Below are positions 7,275-15,121 of a stretch of 26,784 nucleotides of DNA, in pieces. The notes below the pieces were generated by a model, which had not been told where the DNA came from, did not search any database, and saw only the letters and a list, made by a program, of their open reading frames with translations. The stretch lies in contig CAXTFM010000038.1 in the NCBI GenBank assembly GCA_964243435.1, forward strand, positions 1 to 26,784, in the 5' to 3' direction. Source of the DNA: RH-AL1 sp964243435. Its GTDB lineage: Bacteria > Pseudomonadota > Alphaproteobacteria > Rhizobiales > Beijerinckiaceae. Positions within the stretch are counted from its first letter, which is position 1, and each line of letters starts with the position of its first letter. The position numbers and the translations under genes were made by a program.

Positions 7275-8822
7275 TCAGGGATGCTCCGGCGTCGGCAAGG
7301 CGTGGAGCGCGCGCAACACGGGCGGAAGGGCGTCGGGTAAGTCTTCGGAGATGAGGCCGGGGCCGAAGCGACGGGCGGCTTCGGCGTGCATCCACACGGC
7401 GGCGGAAGCCGCCTCGAAGGGCGGCATGCCCTGGGCCAGCAAGCCGGCGACCATGCCGGCGAGCACGTCGCCCGAACCGGCGGTGGCGAGCCAGGGCGCT
7501 TCGCTGCGGGCGATGGCGGCGCGGCCGTCGGGGTGCGCCACGACCGTGTCCGGCCCCTTCAGCACGACCGTCGCGCCGCTCGCCACGGCAGCCGCCCGCG
7601 CCCGTGCGGGTTTTGCCTGCGTTGCGTCCACCACGGACCCGAACAGCTTGGCGAACTCGCCGTCGTGCGGGGTGAGCACGGTGGCGTGGCCGCCATCCGC
7701 GATCGCCGCGAAGAGCTCGCACGGGCACTCGGCGAAGCTCGTCAACGCGTCGGCGTCGAGCACGACGCGGCGCGACGGCGCCCTGTCCCCCGCCGGCGCC
7801 AGCGCGACCTGGACGAGCGCCCGCGTACCCTCCCCCGTTCCCAACCCCGGACCCAGCACGACCACGTTCTTGCGGGGATCGGCGAGAAGCGCTGCGAAGT
7901 CCGCCGCGTCGTCGACCACCCGGGTCATGATCGCGGTCAGCGCGGCCGCATGGACCGGTAGCGCCGCGGCGGGCGTCGCCACCGTGACCAGCCCCGCCCC
8001 GGCGCGCAACGCGCCGCGCGCCGCCAAGCGGGCCGCGCCGGTCTGGGCGAGCGGGCCCGACATCACCACCGCGTGGCCGCGCGCATATTTGTGCCCGGCC
8101 AGGGTCGGCACCGGCAGCGCGGCGCGCCACGACGCCGGCACATTGAGAACGGTGCGGGGCGCGATGTGGTCGAGCACTTCGGCGGGCAGGCCGATGTCGG
8201 CCAATGTCAGGCGACCGCAATGCAGGCGGCCCGGCAGCAGGAGGTGGCCGGGCTTGTAGCGGAAGAAGGTGACGCAGGCGCTGGCCTCGACGGCCGCGCC
8301 GCGTACCTGCCCCGTTTCACCGTCGATGCCGGACGGCACGTCCACGGCGAGGAGCGGCCGGGCGCTGCCGCGGCGCCAAGCGTTGACGCGCTCGATCAGG
8401 TCCCTCACCCGACCCTCGACGTCGCGGGCGAGGCCGGCGCCGAGGAGCGCATCGACGACGAGGTCCTGCCCCTCGAACGACGCGGCATCGGGGCCGACCA
8501 CGGTGCCGCCGGTCCAGCGCGCCGCCATGGCGGCGGCGTCGCCCTTCAGCATCGCACGGTCGACGCTCGACGCCACGGTCACGGCGCAGCCTGCCTCGGC
8601 GAGGCGGCGCGCCGCCACCCAGCCGTCACCGCCATTGTTGCCGGGACCGCAAAGCACGAGTACGCGGCGGAGCGCCCGGCCCGGCAAAAGGTCCAGGGCG
8701 GCCTGCGCCACCGCGGCCCCGGCATTCTCCATCAAGCCGAGGGAGGGGACCAGCGCGGCGGCGAGGCGGTCCGCCTCCGCCATCTCGCGCGGGGTGAGCA
8801 GGTCGACGGGGTCGTCCGGCAT
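7275..8822 (-). CDS. nnr: Bifunctional NAD(P)H-hydrate epimerase / ADP-dependent dehydratase
   Basis: Metabolite-repair enzyme for damaged NAD(P)H. The N-terminal YjeF_N epimerase domain (1 to about 220) has CGPGNNGGDGWVAARRL (59-75) and VDVPSGIDGETG (160-171). The C-terminal ribokinase-like dehydratase (about 225-515) shows GHKYARGHAVVMSG, LGPGLG, LDADALT, LTPHDGEFAKLF, KGPDTVVAHPDG and TAGSGDVLAGM. ATG 8822 gives 515 aa, typical for the fused form. The frame is open upstream to a TTG at 8885, and neither start has a clear Shine-Dalgarno. The gene is divergent from hspQ across about 140 bp and precedes opgC by about 140 bp. Confidence 0.93.
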   Translation of the reverse strand: MPDDPVDLLTPREMAEADRLAAALVPSLGLMENAGAAVAQAALDLLPGRALRRVLVLCGPGNNGGDGWVAARRLAEAGCAVTVASSVDRAMLKGDAAAMAARWTGGTVVGPDAASFEGQDLVVDALLGAGLARDVEGRVRDLIERVNAWRRGSARPLLAVDVPSGIDGETGQVRGAAVEASACVTFFRYKPGHLLLPGRLHCGRLTLADIGLPAEVLDHIAPRTVLNVPASWRAALPVPTLAGHKYARGHAVVMSGPLAQTGAARLAARGALRAGAGLVTVATPAAALPVHAAALTAIMTRVVDDAADFAALLADPRKNVVVLGPGLGTGEGTRALVQVALAPAGDRAPSRRVVLDADALTSFAECPCELFAAIADGGHATVLTPHDGEFAKLFGSVVDATQAKPARARAAAVASGATVVLKGPDTVVAHPDGRAAIARSEAPWLATAGSGDVLAGMVAGLLAQGMPPFEAASAAVWMHAEAARRFGPGLISEDLPDALPPVLRALHALPTPEHP

Positions 8823-8878
8823 CAGGGCATCAGGGCTGGAGATGGCGTGCCTCCCCGCGCAAGGCGCGGTCCGCGAGA

Positions 8879-8907
8879 TTGACAAGATTTTAGGCGATGG
8901 CTAACCC
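8879..8907 (+). promoter_or_regulatory. Candidate promoter of hspQ
   Basis: A perfect TTGACA lies at 8879-8884. After 16-17 bases comes CTAACC/TAACCC (about 8901-8907), a weak match to the CTATAT-like -10 element seen in alphaproteobacterial housekeeping and RpoH promoters. It lies in the nnr-hspQ divergent gap, 54 bases upstream of the chosen hspQ ATG. The -35 match is strong and the -10 match poor. HspQ is heat-inducible in E. coli; an RpoH role here is only inference. Confidence 0.35.
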
Positions 8908-8960
8908 GACACGTGATCTCCCGTAAGGGGCGCGGCCCTCGCGCATTTCAAGCTGGTCAG

Positions 8961-9320
8961 ATGAATCCGCGCCAGATCAAGCCGCGCCCCGTGATGCCGC
9001 GCACCGCGAAGTTCGGCATCGGACAGGTGGTCAAGCATCGCAAGTATGCGTTCCGCGGCATCATCTACGACGTCGATCCCGAGTTCGCCAATACGGAGGA
9101 ATGGTGGCAGGCGATCCCTGAAGAGGTGCGCCCGCGCAAGGACCAGCCGTTCTACCATCTTTATGCGGAGAACGCCGATACGGAGTACGTCGCCTACGTG
9201 TCGGAACAGAACCTGCTCGCCGACGAGTCGGGCGACCCCGTTCGCCATCCGCAGGTTGACGAGGTGTTCGTGCGCGCCACCGATGGCGGCTACCAGGTGA
9301 GGTCGGGTCGCTTGAACTGA
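8961..9320 (+). CDS. hspQ: Heat-shock protein HspQ
   Basis: Small cytoplasmic protein of the HspQ/YccV family (hemimethylated-DNA-binding-type fold). In enterobacteria HspQ modulates Lon-mediated proteolysis and promotes degradation of a mutant DnaA. The core TAKFGIGQVVKHRKYAFRG, then DVDPEFANTEEWW, PEEVRPRKDQPFYHL and YVAYVSEQNLL, is diagnostic. ATG 8961 gives 119 aa. An internal ATG at 8994 (MPRTAKFGIG) fits the family N-terminus equally well, and neither start has a strong Shine-Dalgarno. The stop codon sits in the loop of a perfect 12-bp hairpin (see separate entry). Confidence 0.92.
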   Translation: MNPRQIKPRPVMPRTAKFGIGQVVKHRKYAFRGIIYDVDPEFANTEEWWQAIPEEVRPRKDQPFYHLYAENADTEYVAYVSEQNLLADESGDPVRHPQVDEVFVRATDGGYQVRSGRLN

Positions 9321-9333
9321 GAGCGACCCGACC
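9301..9333 (+). terminator. 12-bp perfect hairpin spanning the hspQ stop
   Basis: GGTCGGGTCGCT (9301-9312) is the exact reverse complement of AGCGACCCGACC (9322-9333), with a 9-base loop that contains the hspQ stop (9318-9320). No T-tract follows, so it is not a textbook Rho-independent terminator. It may be a T-less terminator, a 3'-end stabilising structure, or both. The inverted repeat itself is certain; its role is inferred. Confidence 0.5.
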
Positions 9334-9363
9334 GCCGGTGCCGTACGACTCCTGCGCCGCACG

Positions 9364-9392
9364 TTGACATCACTTGGCCGACTTCATAAACG
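9364..9392 (+). promoter_or_regulatory. Candidate promoter of tRNA-Gln
   Basis: TTGACA at 9364-9369 is followed by CATAAA (9385-9390, 15-base spacer) or TAAACG (9387-9392, 17-base spacer). It lies about 45 bases upstream of the tRNA and downstream of the hspQ hairpin, which is the expected position for a tRNA promoter. The -35 is perfect; the -10 is imperfect. Confidence 0.45.
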
Positions 9393-9431
9393 CAGCCGTT
9401 GCCTCGGCGGCACCAAGCGTTTCGCCGCGCT

Positions 9432-9505
9432 TGGGGGATAGTTCAACGGTAGAACAGCGGACTCTGACTCCGTTAATCTTGGTTCGAATCCAGGTCCCCC
9501 AGCCA
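9432..9505 (+). tRNA. tRNA-Gln (anticodon CTG)
   Basis: A cloverleaf can be folded by eye. The acceptor stem TGGGGGA (9432-9438) pairs perfectly with TCCCCCA (9495-9501), followed by discriminator G and an encoded CCA. The D arm contains TTCAACGGTAGAA, the anticodon stem is GCGGA/TCCGT around loop CTCTGAC (anticodon CTG), and the T loop is TTCGAAT. The U1-A72 pair and G73 are glutamine identity features in E. coli. Alphaproteobacteria usually make Gln-tRNA by mischarging with GluRS followed by GatCAB; a gltX is encoded further along at 18328-19662. The 3' end borders the atypical segment 9506-11314. Confidence 0.95.
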
Positions 9506-10101
9506 ACTGTTTCCATTCGGCTTCCAGCTTACCCGCCGATGATGGCCGGCGGCCGATTTTCTGGCCATCGCCTGCGCGGTGTCGTCTGCCCCGGCTCGGG
9601 TCAGGACAAGATCACGACGATCACGCGATGCTGAATGGCTGACTCGTGCCCCTGCTTTCAATGTCGCATCCCGGGCGGAATGTATGGCGGCCAGCCGGTC
9701 TCCCCATACAACGACCAGCGCCGGAATGCGCGTTCGAGGGCGACGGTTTTGCACCCAAGGAAAGAAGCCGAGCCGGAACGAGGACTGGCCGGACCGGAAA
9801 CGGGTTGGCCGCGGGCCGGTCACGTGTCGGTCGAAGCGCGCCAGCAGTCCCCTCACCGGCTGCGTGAGCCGCCGGCGGCAGCGCTCCCGCAGGAGCAGGC
9901 CGCCATACGCTGGCGCAGGACGATGCGGCGACGCAGCGGAGACCATGACCACCTTGCCAGGCCGCATGCTATCCGCTTCACACGGTCGAGGCCGGTGCGG
10001 GACGCGCTCCGCCTTCGAAGCGTGCCGCACCGGAGAGCCCTTTGGCCGATCATCGTCATCCCAGCGCGGTCGTTGAAGCCCTCGCGGATCGAGCCCGGCG
10101 C
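9506..10101. other. About 600 bp with no recognisable gene, downstream of tRNA-Gln
   Basis: Long open frames exist on both strands, but their translations are Arg/Ala/Ser-rich without any domain or motif I recognise. The longest, on the minus strand, reads through the tRNA antisense. No duplicated tRNA 3' end (att repeat), integrase or clear terminal inverted repeat was seen. The segment may be decayed DNA acquired next to the tRNA; that is inference from position and lack of coding signal. Confidence 0.5.
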
Positions 10102-10899
10102 ATGCAGACGCCTTGCGGCGCCGGCTCCATGCTTTGGAGGACATGGGGCGATGGCTTGCCTCTGGTCCTGCTTCACGGCGGCTACGGGTCGTGGACGCAC
10201 TGGCTGCGCAACATCCCGGAGCTGTCAAACACGTTCCAAGTCATCGTGCCCGACATGCCGGGCTACGGAGAATCCGCCGAGCAGCCGGAACCGCAAACGC
10301 TTGACGCGCTCGCGGCCGTGCTGGCCGACGGGCTGTCGCAGGTAATCGGACGGTCGGATCGTTTCGCGCTCGCCGGCTTCTCCTTCGGCGGCGTCGTCGC
10401 CGGCCACCTCGCAGCCTTGATGCCCGAGCGCGTCGTGCGCCTCGTGCTGCTCGGTGCCGGTGGTCTTGCGCTGCCGCGTCCCTCGTCCACGCCCAAGCTC
10501 ACCAAGTGGCGCGACATGCCCGACGAGGCAGCGCGCCGGGACGCGCACCGGAGCAATCTTGCCGCCGTCATGTTCGCCGACCCCGGGACGATCGATGACC
10601 TCGCACTTCACTTGCAGACGGAGAACACCTTGCATGCACGGCGCAAGAGCCGGGCGACCTCACTGACCGACGCGCTACGCCGCAAGCTGGACACCGTGCA
10701 CCTGCCGCTCGCCGGTATCTGGGGCGAGCACGACGTCTACACCGGGCCCCATGTCGAGGCTCGACGCACCTATCTTGCCGGGCGCGACCCTGACCTTTCG
10801 TTCGTGGTCGTTTCTGGTGCCGGACACTGGGTTCAGTACGAGCAGCCAACCACAGTCAACGCGGCATTGCGAGCCATGCTCGCGTCACCCAGCCGGTGA
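10102..10899 (+). CDS. Alpha/beta-fold hydrolase
   Basis: Predicted soluble hydrolase of 265 aa. The oxyanion region is LLHGGYGSWTHW (23-34), followed by PDMPGYGES (50-58), nucleophile elbow GFSFGG with Ser94, acid Asp211 in GEHDVYTG, and His242 in GAGHWVQYEQP: a complete triad in the usual order. The family spans esterases, C-C bond hydrolases and haloalkane dehalogenase-like enzymes, so the substrate cannot be assigned. ATG 10102 is chosen; the frame is open to a TTG at 10042, and neither has a convincing Shine-Dalgarno. The gene stands alone between a non-coding segment and a transposase remnant, which suggests it was acquired horizontally. Confidence 0.85.
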   Translation: MQTPCGAGSMLWRTWGDGLPLVLLHGGYGSWTHWLRNIPELSNTFQVIVPDMPGYGESAEQPEPQTLDALAAVLADGLSQVIGRSDRFALAGFSFGGVVAGHLAALMPERVVRLVLLGAGGLALPRPSSTPKLTKWRDMPDEAARRDAHRSNLAAVMFADPGTIDDLALHLQTENTLHARRKSRATSLTDALRRKLDTVHLPLAGIWGEHDVYTGPHVEARRTYLAGRDPDLSFVVVSGAGHWVQYEQPTTVNAALRAMLASPSR

Positions 10900-11186
10900 T
10901 TGAGGTGCATCGACCATCCTTGTCCTGAGCCTATCCTGTGCCCACCCCGGAGTGAAAGCAGATCACGGGGCTGGATCGCCGGCGGATTGTCGTACTCCGT
11001 TCGCACCGAGCGCGTTCGGCCAGCGATGCTGCACCGGCGCACAGCGAGGGCATGTCAAGTCCGGAGTCGAGGCGCCGACTTTCGCGTGATCCCTCACGCC
11101 AACTGCCAATCGCTTGAGCGACCGCTTTTGGATCTGTTCCGTTTCTCGGTGTACGGCCGTAACGGGTGATGTGGCTTGAAAGCCCC

Positions 11187-11314
11187 ATGATGCAGGAGGA
11201 GCTGTTTTGCAGCTTCTGCCTGGAACAGCAGGTGCCGGACGATCATCCTCTGAGATCGCGCGCTCCGTGGACCCGTCAGGCGTGCCTGCGCAACTGCGTT
11301 TCCTGCCTGCTTAA
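11187..11314 (+). pseudogene. Frameshifted 5' stub of a DDE transposase (DUF772/IS1182- or IS5-like)
   Basis: ATG 11187 starts MMQEELFCSFCLEQQVPDDHPLR, the typical N-terminus of transposases with a DUF772 domain. At about 11250-11255 similarity moves to another frame, which reads IARSVDPSGVPAQLRFLPA and then a stop at 11312-11314; together these match the family pattern DHPLR..ID.FVDLSG...L. Only about 43 codons remain of an expected 400 or more. The remainder, including the catalytic DDE residues, is gone. The stub abuts the stop codon of the amidohydrolase on the other strand. The left end of the IS may lie in 10900-11186, where I see no gene, but I could not find its terminal repeat. Confidence 0.7.
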
Positions 11315-12561
11315 GGCGCTGCGTTCGCGGTCGCGATCACCGCGTCGGCTAGCACGCGCAACCCCGTCTCCGCCCATTCGCGCGAGATCGACTCGCTGGG
11401 GTGATGGCTGACCCCGCCATGGCAGGGGATGAACAGCATCACCGCCGGCATGCGGGACGCCGCGTGATAGGCGTCGTGACCGGCGCCGCTCAGGATGTCG
11501 CGGTGGCGCGCGCCGACCCTTTCCGCGGCCGAACGCAGGCGCGCGGCAAGGACCTCGTCGAAGCCCACCCTCGGGAACACCCAGTAGGACTCGCGCGAGA
11601 CCTCGACCCGCCGGCGCGCGGCGCAGGCGGCGAAGGCCTCGTCGGCCAGGGCCCAGAGGTGCTGCACGGTCTCCGTCGAGGGGTGGCGATAGTCCATCGC
11701 CAGACGCGCGCCGCCCGGCACGACGCCGTCCGCGCCCGGCTCGACGATGAGGCGGTTCATCGTGCAGCGGCCGTCCGGCGCCTCCCGGAGCAGGATGGCT
11801 TCGGCGAGCACCATCATCTCGGCGGCCGCCATCAGCGCGTCCTGCCGCATCGCCATCGGCGTGCCGCCGGCATGGCTGTCCTTGCCCCGGACGGACACGA
11901 GGGCGCGCTCGGTCGCGAAGCCGCCCGTCACGATCCCGACGTCGAAACCTTCCGCCTCAAGGACCGGCCCCTGCTCGATGTGGGTTTCGAAATAGGCGGC
12001 CGCGTCACGAAGGTCGGCCGGATCGGCGGTGCCGTCCTGGCCCGTGGCCCGCAGCGCGTCGCCGTAGCGCTCGCCATCGTCGAGGGCGCGACGGTCGAGC
12101 ACCTCGGCCTCCGTCAGGACGCCCATCGCACCCGCGGCGCCGATCATGGAAGGGCTGAAGCGGCAGCCCTCCTCGCTCGTCCAGTTCACGAGGACGATCG
12201 GCGCCGCGGTCACGGCGCCGGACTCGTGAAGGGCCCGCAGGATCTCCAGCCCGGCGAGCACGCCGTAGGGCCCGTCGAACTTGCCGCCGGTCGGTTGCGT
12301 GTCGAGGTGGCTGCCGACCAGCACCGGCTTGCGGCCCACGTCCCGCCCCTCGCGCCGGAGCCGCATGTTGCCGAGGCGGTCGGTCGTGACCTGGAGGCCG
12401 ATGGCCGCGCCCCAGCGGGACAGCAGGGTGCGCGCTTCGTTATCGAGGCGCGAGAGCGCGGGTCGGTTGCAGCCCCCCTGCGCCGTCGCGCCGACCGCCG
12501 CCATGCGCATGAGGTCGTCCCACAACCGATCAACGGAGAGGGGAAGGTTCGGTGCGCTCAT
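11311..12561 (-). CDS. M20-family Zn-dependent amidohydrolase (carbamoylase / allantoate amidohydrolase-like)
   Basis: Cytosolic binuclear-metal amidase of 416 aa. Metal ligands are visible: His85 in GSHLDTQPTGGKFDG, Asp96 in the same block, Glu131 in WTSEEG, His194 in ETHIEQGP, and a His in the C-terminal GGVSHHPSE. The substrate-binding region KDSHAGGTPM is also present. The family includes N-carbamoyl-L-amino acid hydrolase, beta-ureidopropionase and allantoate amidohydrolase; the sequence alone does not separate them, and no pyrimidine or purine catabolic neighbour helps. Start 12561 has GGAG five bases upstream; the frame stays open further upstream without family similarity. A transposase stub abuts its 3' end. 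Confidence 0.88.
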   Translation of the reverse strand: MSAPNLPLSVDRLWDDLMRMAAVGATAQGGCNRPALSRLDNEARTLLSRWGAAIGLQVTTDRLGNMRLRREGRDVGRKPVLVGSHLDTQPTGGKFDGPYGVLAGLEILRALHESGAVTAAPIVLVNWTSEEGCRFSPSMIGAAGAMGVLTEAEVLDRRALDDGERYGDALRATGQDGTADPADLRDAAAYFETHIEQGPVLEAEGFDVGIVTGGFATERALVSVRGKDSHAGGTPMAMRQDALMAAAEMMVLAEAILLREAPDGRCTMNRLIVEPGADGVVPGGARLAMDYRHPSTETVQHLWALADEAFAACAARRRVEVSRESYWVFPRVGFDEVLAARLRSAAERVGARHRDILSGAGHDAYHAASRMPAVMLFIPCHGGVSHHPSESISREWAETGLRVLADAVIATANAAP

Positions 12562-12849
12562 CATCGCTCCGGCGGCAAGCCAATGAGGGGCCGTCCGGCG
12601 AGGGCCGACCTTAACCCCAGGACCGCGCCGCTGCCGGGCTACCCTATGCCCCATCCGTTGTCCACGGCCGCTCCGACTGACGCCACGACCTTGCACGACT
12701 ACAAGCCGGGAAGTGATGCAACGGTGATGGTGGTCCACTGCGCTGATCCGCTGACAGCGCGCTGCCTTTGATCCGCACCGGATCCCTCGGGAGCCGAAGC
12801 GGTAAGTGGGAAGCCAGGTCCGCGGAACGCCGGACAGCTCTCCCTGACT

Positions 12850-14061
12850 TCACGCCGCGGCGCGCGCCTGCTGCCGACAATGCTCGAGATAGGCGGCCTC
12901 GTGGCGCACGAGCAGGCTGACGACCGGGTCCCACAGCCACGATGCGATATCGGAGGCGTGGGCGTCGCGCCCGGCAAGTTCACGTGACCACTCCGAGCGC
13001 ACGTCCGCATCCATCTGCCGCCCGTGGGCCATGCCGACCACGGCGGCGAGGTAGCGCGCCGCCGTGACGGCCTCCTGCCGCGTGAACTGCTCCATCTCGA
13101 GCTTGAGATCCTCGGGCATCAGTTCGCGGATCACAACGGGGCGTTCCGACAGGGTCGCGGCGGCCATCCGGTCGCCAAGATTGGGCGACAGGGCGCGTGC
13201 CCCCGTCACGACGCGTTGCGCGTGGTCGACCGGCACCTCGCCCAGCGCCGGCGCGACCGACGCGACGGCCTCCTTGATGTCGATCAGGGACAGCTTGTCC
13301 TTGCGCTCGCCCGACAGGTGGACCAGTGCCGCGTAACGCAGCTTGCCCAGCGAACTGCACCCCTTCATCCAATAGGCGGCATCGAGCAGTTCGACGCGGG
13401 CGCGCTCGCTGCGACGGTTCAGCACCAGGATCAGCGACTTGACCGCCGGACTGTCGAGCAGGATCCCGAGGCTCCAGCGCTCATCGTCGCCGAGTTCCAG
13501 GAACTTGCGCCCGAGCGGGATCATCGGCTTCACGTCGCCGAGGCGCTCGCGCGCGAGATGATGCCATTTGCGACCGAGCGCCTTGCGACGCACGGTGGCA
13601 ACGGTGCGCGGCTCCGGCCTTGCCGCAGGCGTATCCCGCGCTTGGTTTCGGCTGTCGGCCGCCGCCAGGCCTTCGGCGTAACCATGCGCCATGCATTCCA
13701 TCAGCTGCGCCGTCGCCGCGCCGGGGAGGTCGGAGCTGCGCGCCACGCTGGCCAGCGACAGGGCGAGGCGCACGAGGTCGTGCGCGGGATTGCCGATGGT
13801 GGTCTGATCGAGGTCGCGGATCTGGATGTCGATCCCGCCGTGGCGGTCGGCGATGGGGCCGAGATTGCCGACATGGCAGTCGCCGCAGATCCACACCGGC
13901 GGACCCGACGGCAACGCATCGAGTTCGTTCATCCACGCGAAGTGCTGCGCCGTGCTGCCACGCACGAAGGCGTGCGACGACTGCGCCATCTTCGTGAGAC
14001 GGCGCAGTTCCAGCACCGCCGCCCGCTCGTATCGTCCCGACTCATCGATCGTTCGTGTCAC
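12850..14061 (-). CDS. DUF2252 protein (kinase-like fold)
   Basis: The 403-aa product has DUF2252 hallmarks: FVRGSTAQHFAWM (32-44), ICGDCHVGNLG (58-68), IRDLDQTTIGNPAHDLVRL (81-99), WMKGCSSLGKLRY, and a C-terminal AHGRQMDAD. GDCHVGN followed by a DLD motif resembles the HGDxHxxN catalytic loop and the metal-binding Asp of aminoglycoside-phosphotransferase-type kinases, so Asp61, Asn66 and Asp83 are candidate functional residues. I know of no established substrate. It is transcribed alone, about 290 bp upstream of the amidohydrolase on the same strand, and divergent from the small secreted proteins. Confidence 0.88.
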   Translation of the reverse strand: MTRTIDESGRYERAAVLELRRLTKMAQSSHAFVRGSTAQHFAWMNELDALPSGPPVWICGDCHVGNLGPIADRHGGIDIQIRDLDQTTIGNPAHDLVRLALSLASVARSSDLPGAATAQLMECMAHGYAEGLAAADSRNQARDTPAARPEPRTVATVRRKALGRKWHHLARERLGDVKPMIPLGRKFLELGDDERWSLGILLDSPAVKSLILVLNRRSERARVELLDAAYWMKGCSSLGKLRYAALVHLSGERKDKLSLIDIKEAVASVAPALGEVPVDHAQRVVTGARALSPNLGDRMAAATLSERPVVIRELMPEDLKLEMEQFTRQEAVTAARYLAAVVGMAHGRQMDADVRSEWSRELAGRDAHASDIASWLWDPVVSLLVRHEAAYLEHCRQQARAAA

Positions 14062-14347
14062 GCCGCCTATGTCCCGCTTTGGTGCTCATTCGATCCCGCC
14101 CGATCGGTGAGATGTTCCCGCGGGCTCGACGTGACCATGGACCATCGGGGAAGCTCGGGGCAGGGCACACGTCCGATCATGGTCAACAAGCCGCAGCGTG
14201 CGGCGTGGCGTGCGATCGTCGCTTCCACAACGTCTCGGATCCGAAACCGCGGGAGTTTGAGCGGCCCATGACACGCGCGCTTAACCGTCTCTTCAGCGCC
14301 TCGTGTGAAAACTCGGCCACGTTTCGTCGACCGTGCCGAGTGATGTC

Positions 14348-14677
14348 ATGCCAGCTTCCGCCGTCCGCAAGGCCGCCCAGATCGCCGCCGCCGCCGCCGC
14401 TGGGCTCATCGCCCTGTCCGCGTCCCGCATTTCGCTGCACGCGCAAACCAACCACATGCTGGTGATCCCGGCCTCCGACGGCTACGGGTTCGATGATTGC
14501 CTCGTCGGCAACAAGGCCTGCGGGCGCGTCATCGCCGACGCCTGGTGCGAGGCCCATGGCATGGCAGCCTCCGTGTCGTTCGGTCGGGCCGACGACATCA
14601 CCGCCTCGATCGGCACGCGAGACGCGGCTTTGCGCAAGCCCGACCCAGGCACGTTCATCGTGAATTGCAGCGACTGA
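14348..14677 (+). CDS. Small secreted four-cysteine protein
   Basis: A 109-aa product with an N-terminal export signal (RKAAQIAAAAAAGLIALSAS, 7-26). The mature part has a GYGFDDCL...ACGRVIADAWCEAHG block (45-71), SFGRADDITASIG, and a C-terminal NC. Four cysteines (51, 58, 67, 107) could form two disulphides. I recall similar short exported proteins in other Hyphomicrobiales, with no assigned function. ATG 14348 is preferred to ATG 14333 since it begins just before the signal peptide; the upstream ribosome site is weak. Another small secreted gene follows after 84 bp. Confidence 0.75.
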   Translation: MPASAVRKAAQIAAAAAAGLIALSASRISLHAQTNHMLVIPASDGYGFDDCLVGNKACGRVIADAWCEAHGMAASVSFGRADDITASIGTRDAALRKPDPGTFIVNCSD

Positions 14678-14761
14678 GGACATAGGACCTTTCGCACCCT
14701 GCCCGGCTGGAACGGACCGCCACCACCCCTGGTTCTCCGCAGCAGCAAGGGAGTTTCATTC

Positions 14762-14968
14762 ATGAAGACCATCATCGCCTCGATCCTGATCGCCGGCGCC
14801 GCCCTGTCGGCTGCCTCCACGGCAGAGGCCAAGGGCTGCATCAAGGGCGCGCTCGTCGGCGGAGTAGCTGGCCACTTTGCCGGCCACGGCAAGCTCGGCG
14901 CCGCCGCCGGTTGCGCAGTCGGTCATCACAACGCCAACAAAAAGCAGCAGAACGCCAGCCAGCAGTGA
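14762..14968 (+). CDS. Small secreted glycine-zipper protein
   Basis: A 68-aa product. The signal peptide MKTIIASILIAGAALSAAST ends near AEA-K (about residue 24). The mature part is a short Gly/Ala-patterned segment (GCIKGALVGGVAGHFAGHG, then KLGAAAGCAVGHH) typical of glycine-zipper exported proteins, ending in a polar Gln/Asn tail. AAGGGAG lies eight to ten bases upstream of the ATG. Two cysteines (27, 51) flank the zipper. Such proteins may associate with membranes or form oligomers; the role here is unknown. A strong hairpin follows at 15006. Confidence 0.8.
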   Translation: MKTIIASILIAGAALSAASTAEAKGCIKGALVGGVAGHFAGHGKLGAAAGCAVGHHNANKKQQNASQQ

Positions 14969-15005
14969 CGGGCACCCGCCACGACGGTTGAGGTCTAGCG
15001 CAAGG

Positions 15006-15038
15006 AATGGCCGGCCCGCGACGGGCCGGCCATTTATA
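15006..15038 (+). terminator. Strong hairpin terminator between convergent genes
   Basis: ATGGCCGGCCCG (15007-15018) and CGGGCCGGCCAT (15022-15033) pair perfectly over 12 bp with a CGA loop; an extra A-T pair extends the stem, and TTTATAG follows. It sits 38 bases after the glycine-zipper gene and about 85 bases before the stop of the converging gene, so it fits a Rho-independent, possibly bidirectional terminator. The T-run is short. Confidence 0.75.
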
Positions 15039-15121
15039 GTTACGGGCAACATATTTCCAAGACCGCAAACCCAATTCGGAAGAGTTTTCGGTCCTGCGCC
15101 GCGCGGACGCGTCGGTGCCGG

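Noticed and set aside
9473..10228. 251-aa minus-strand frame ending LGDLDSNQD
   Set aside because: Its C-terminus is the antisense translation of the tRNA-Gln gene, a well-known annotation artefact; the rest has no domain and is Arg/Ser-rich.
9506..11314. Integrated element with attL/attR at tRNA-Gln
   Set aside because: I could not find a duplicate of the tRNA 3' end or any integrase, so no attachment site is claimed.
13024..14271. 415-aa plus-strand frame opposite the DUF2252 gene
   Set aside because: Shadow frame; the minus strand carries conserved DUF2252 motifs.
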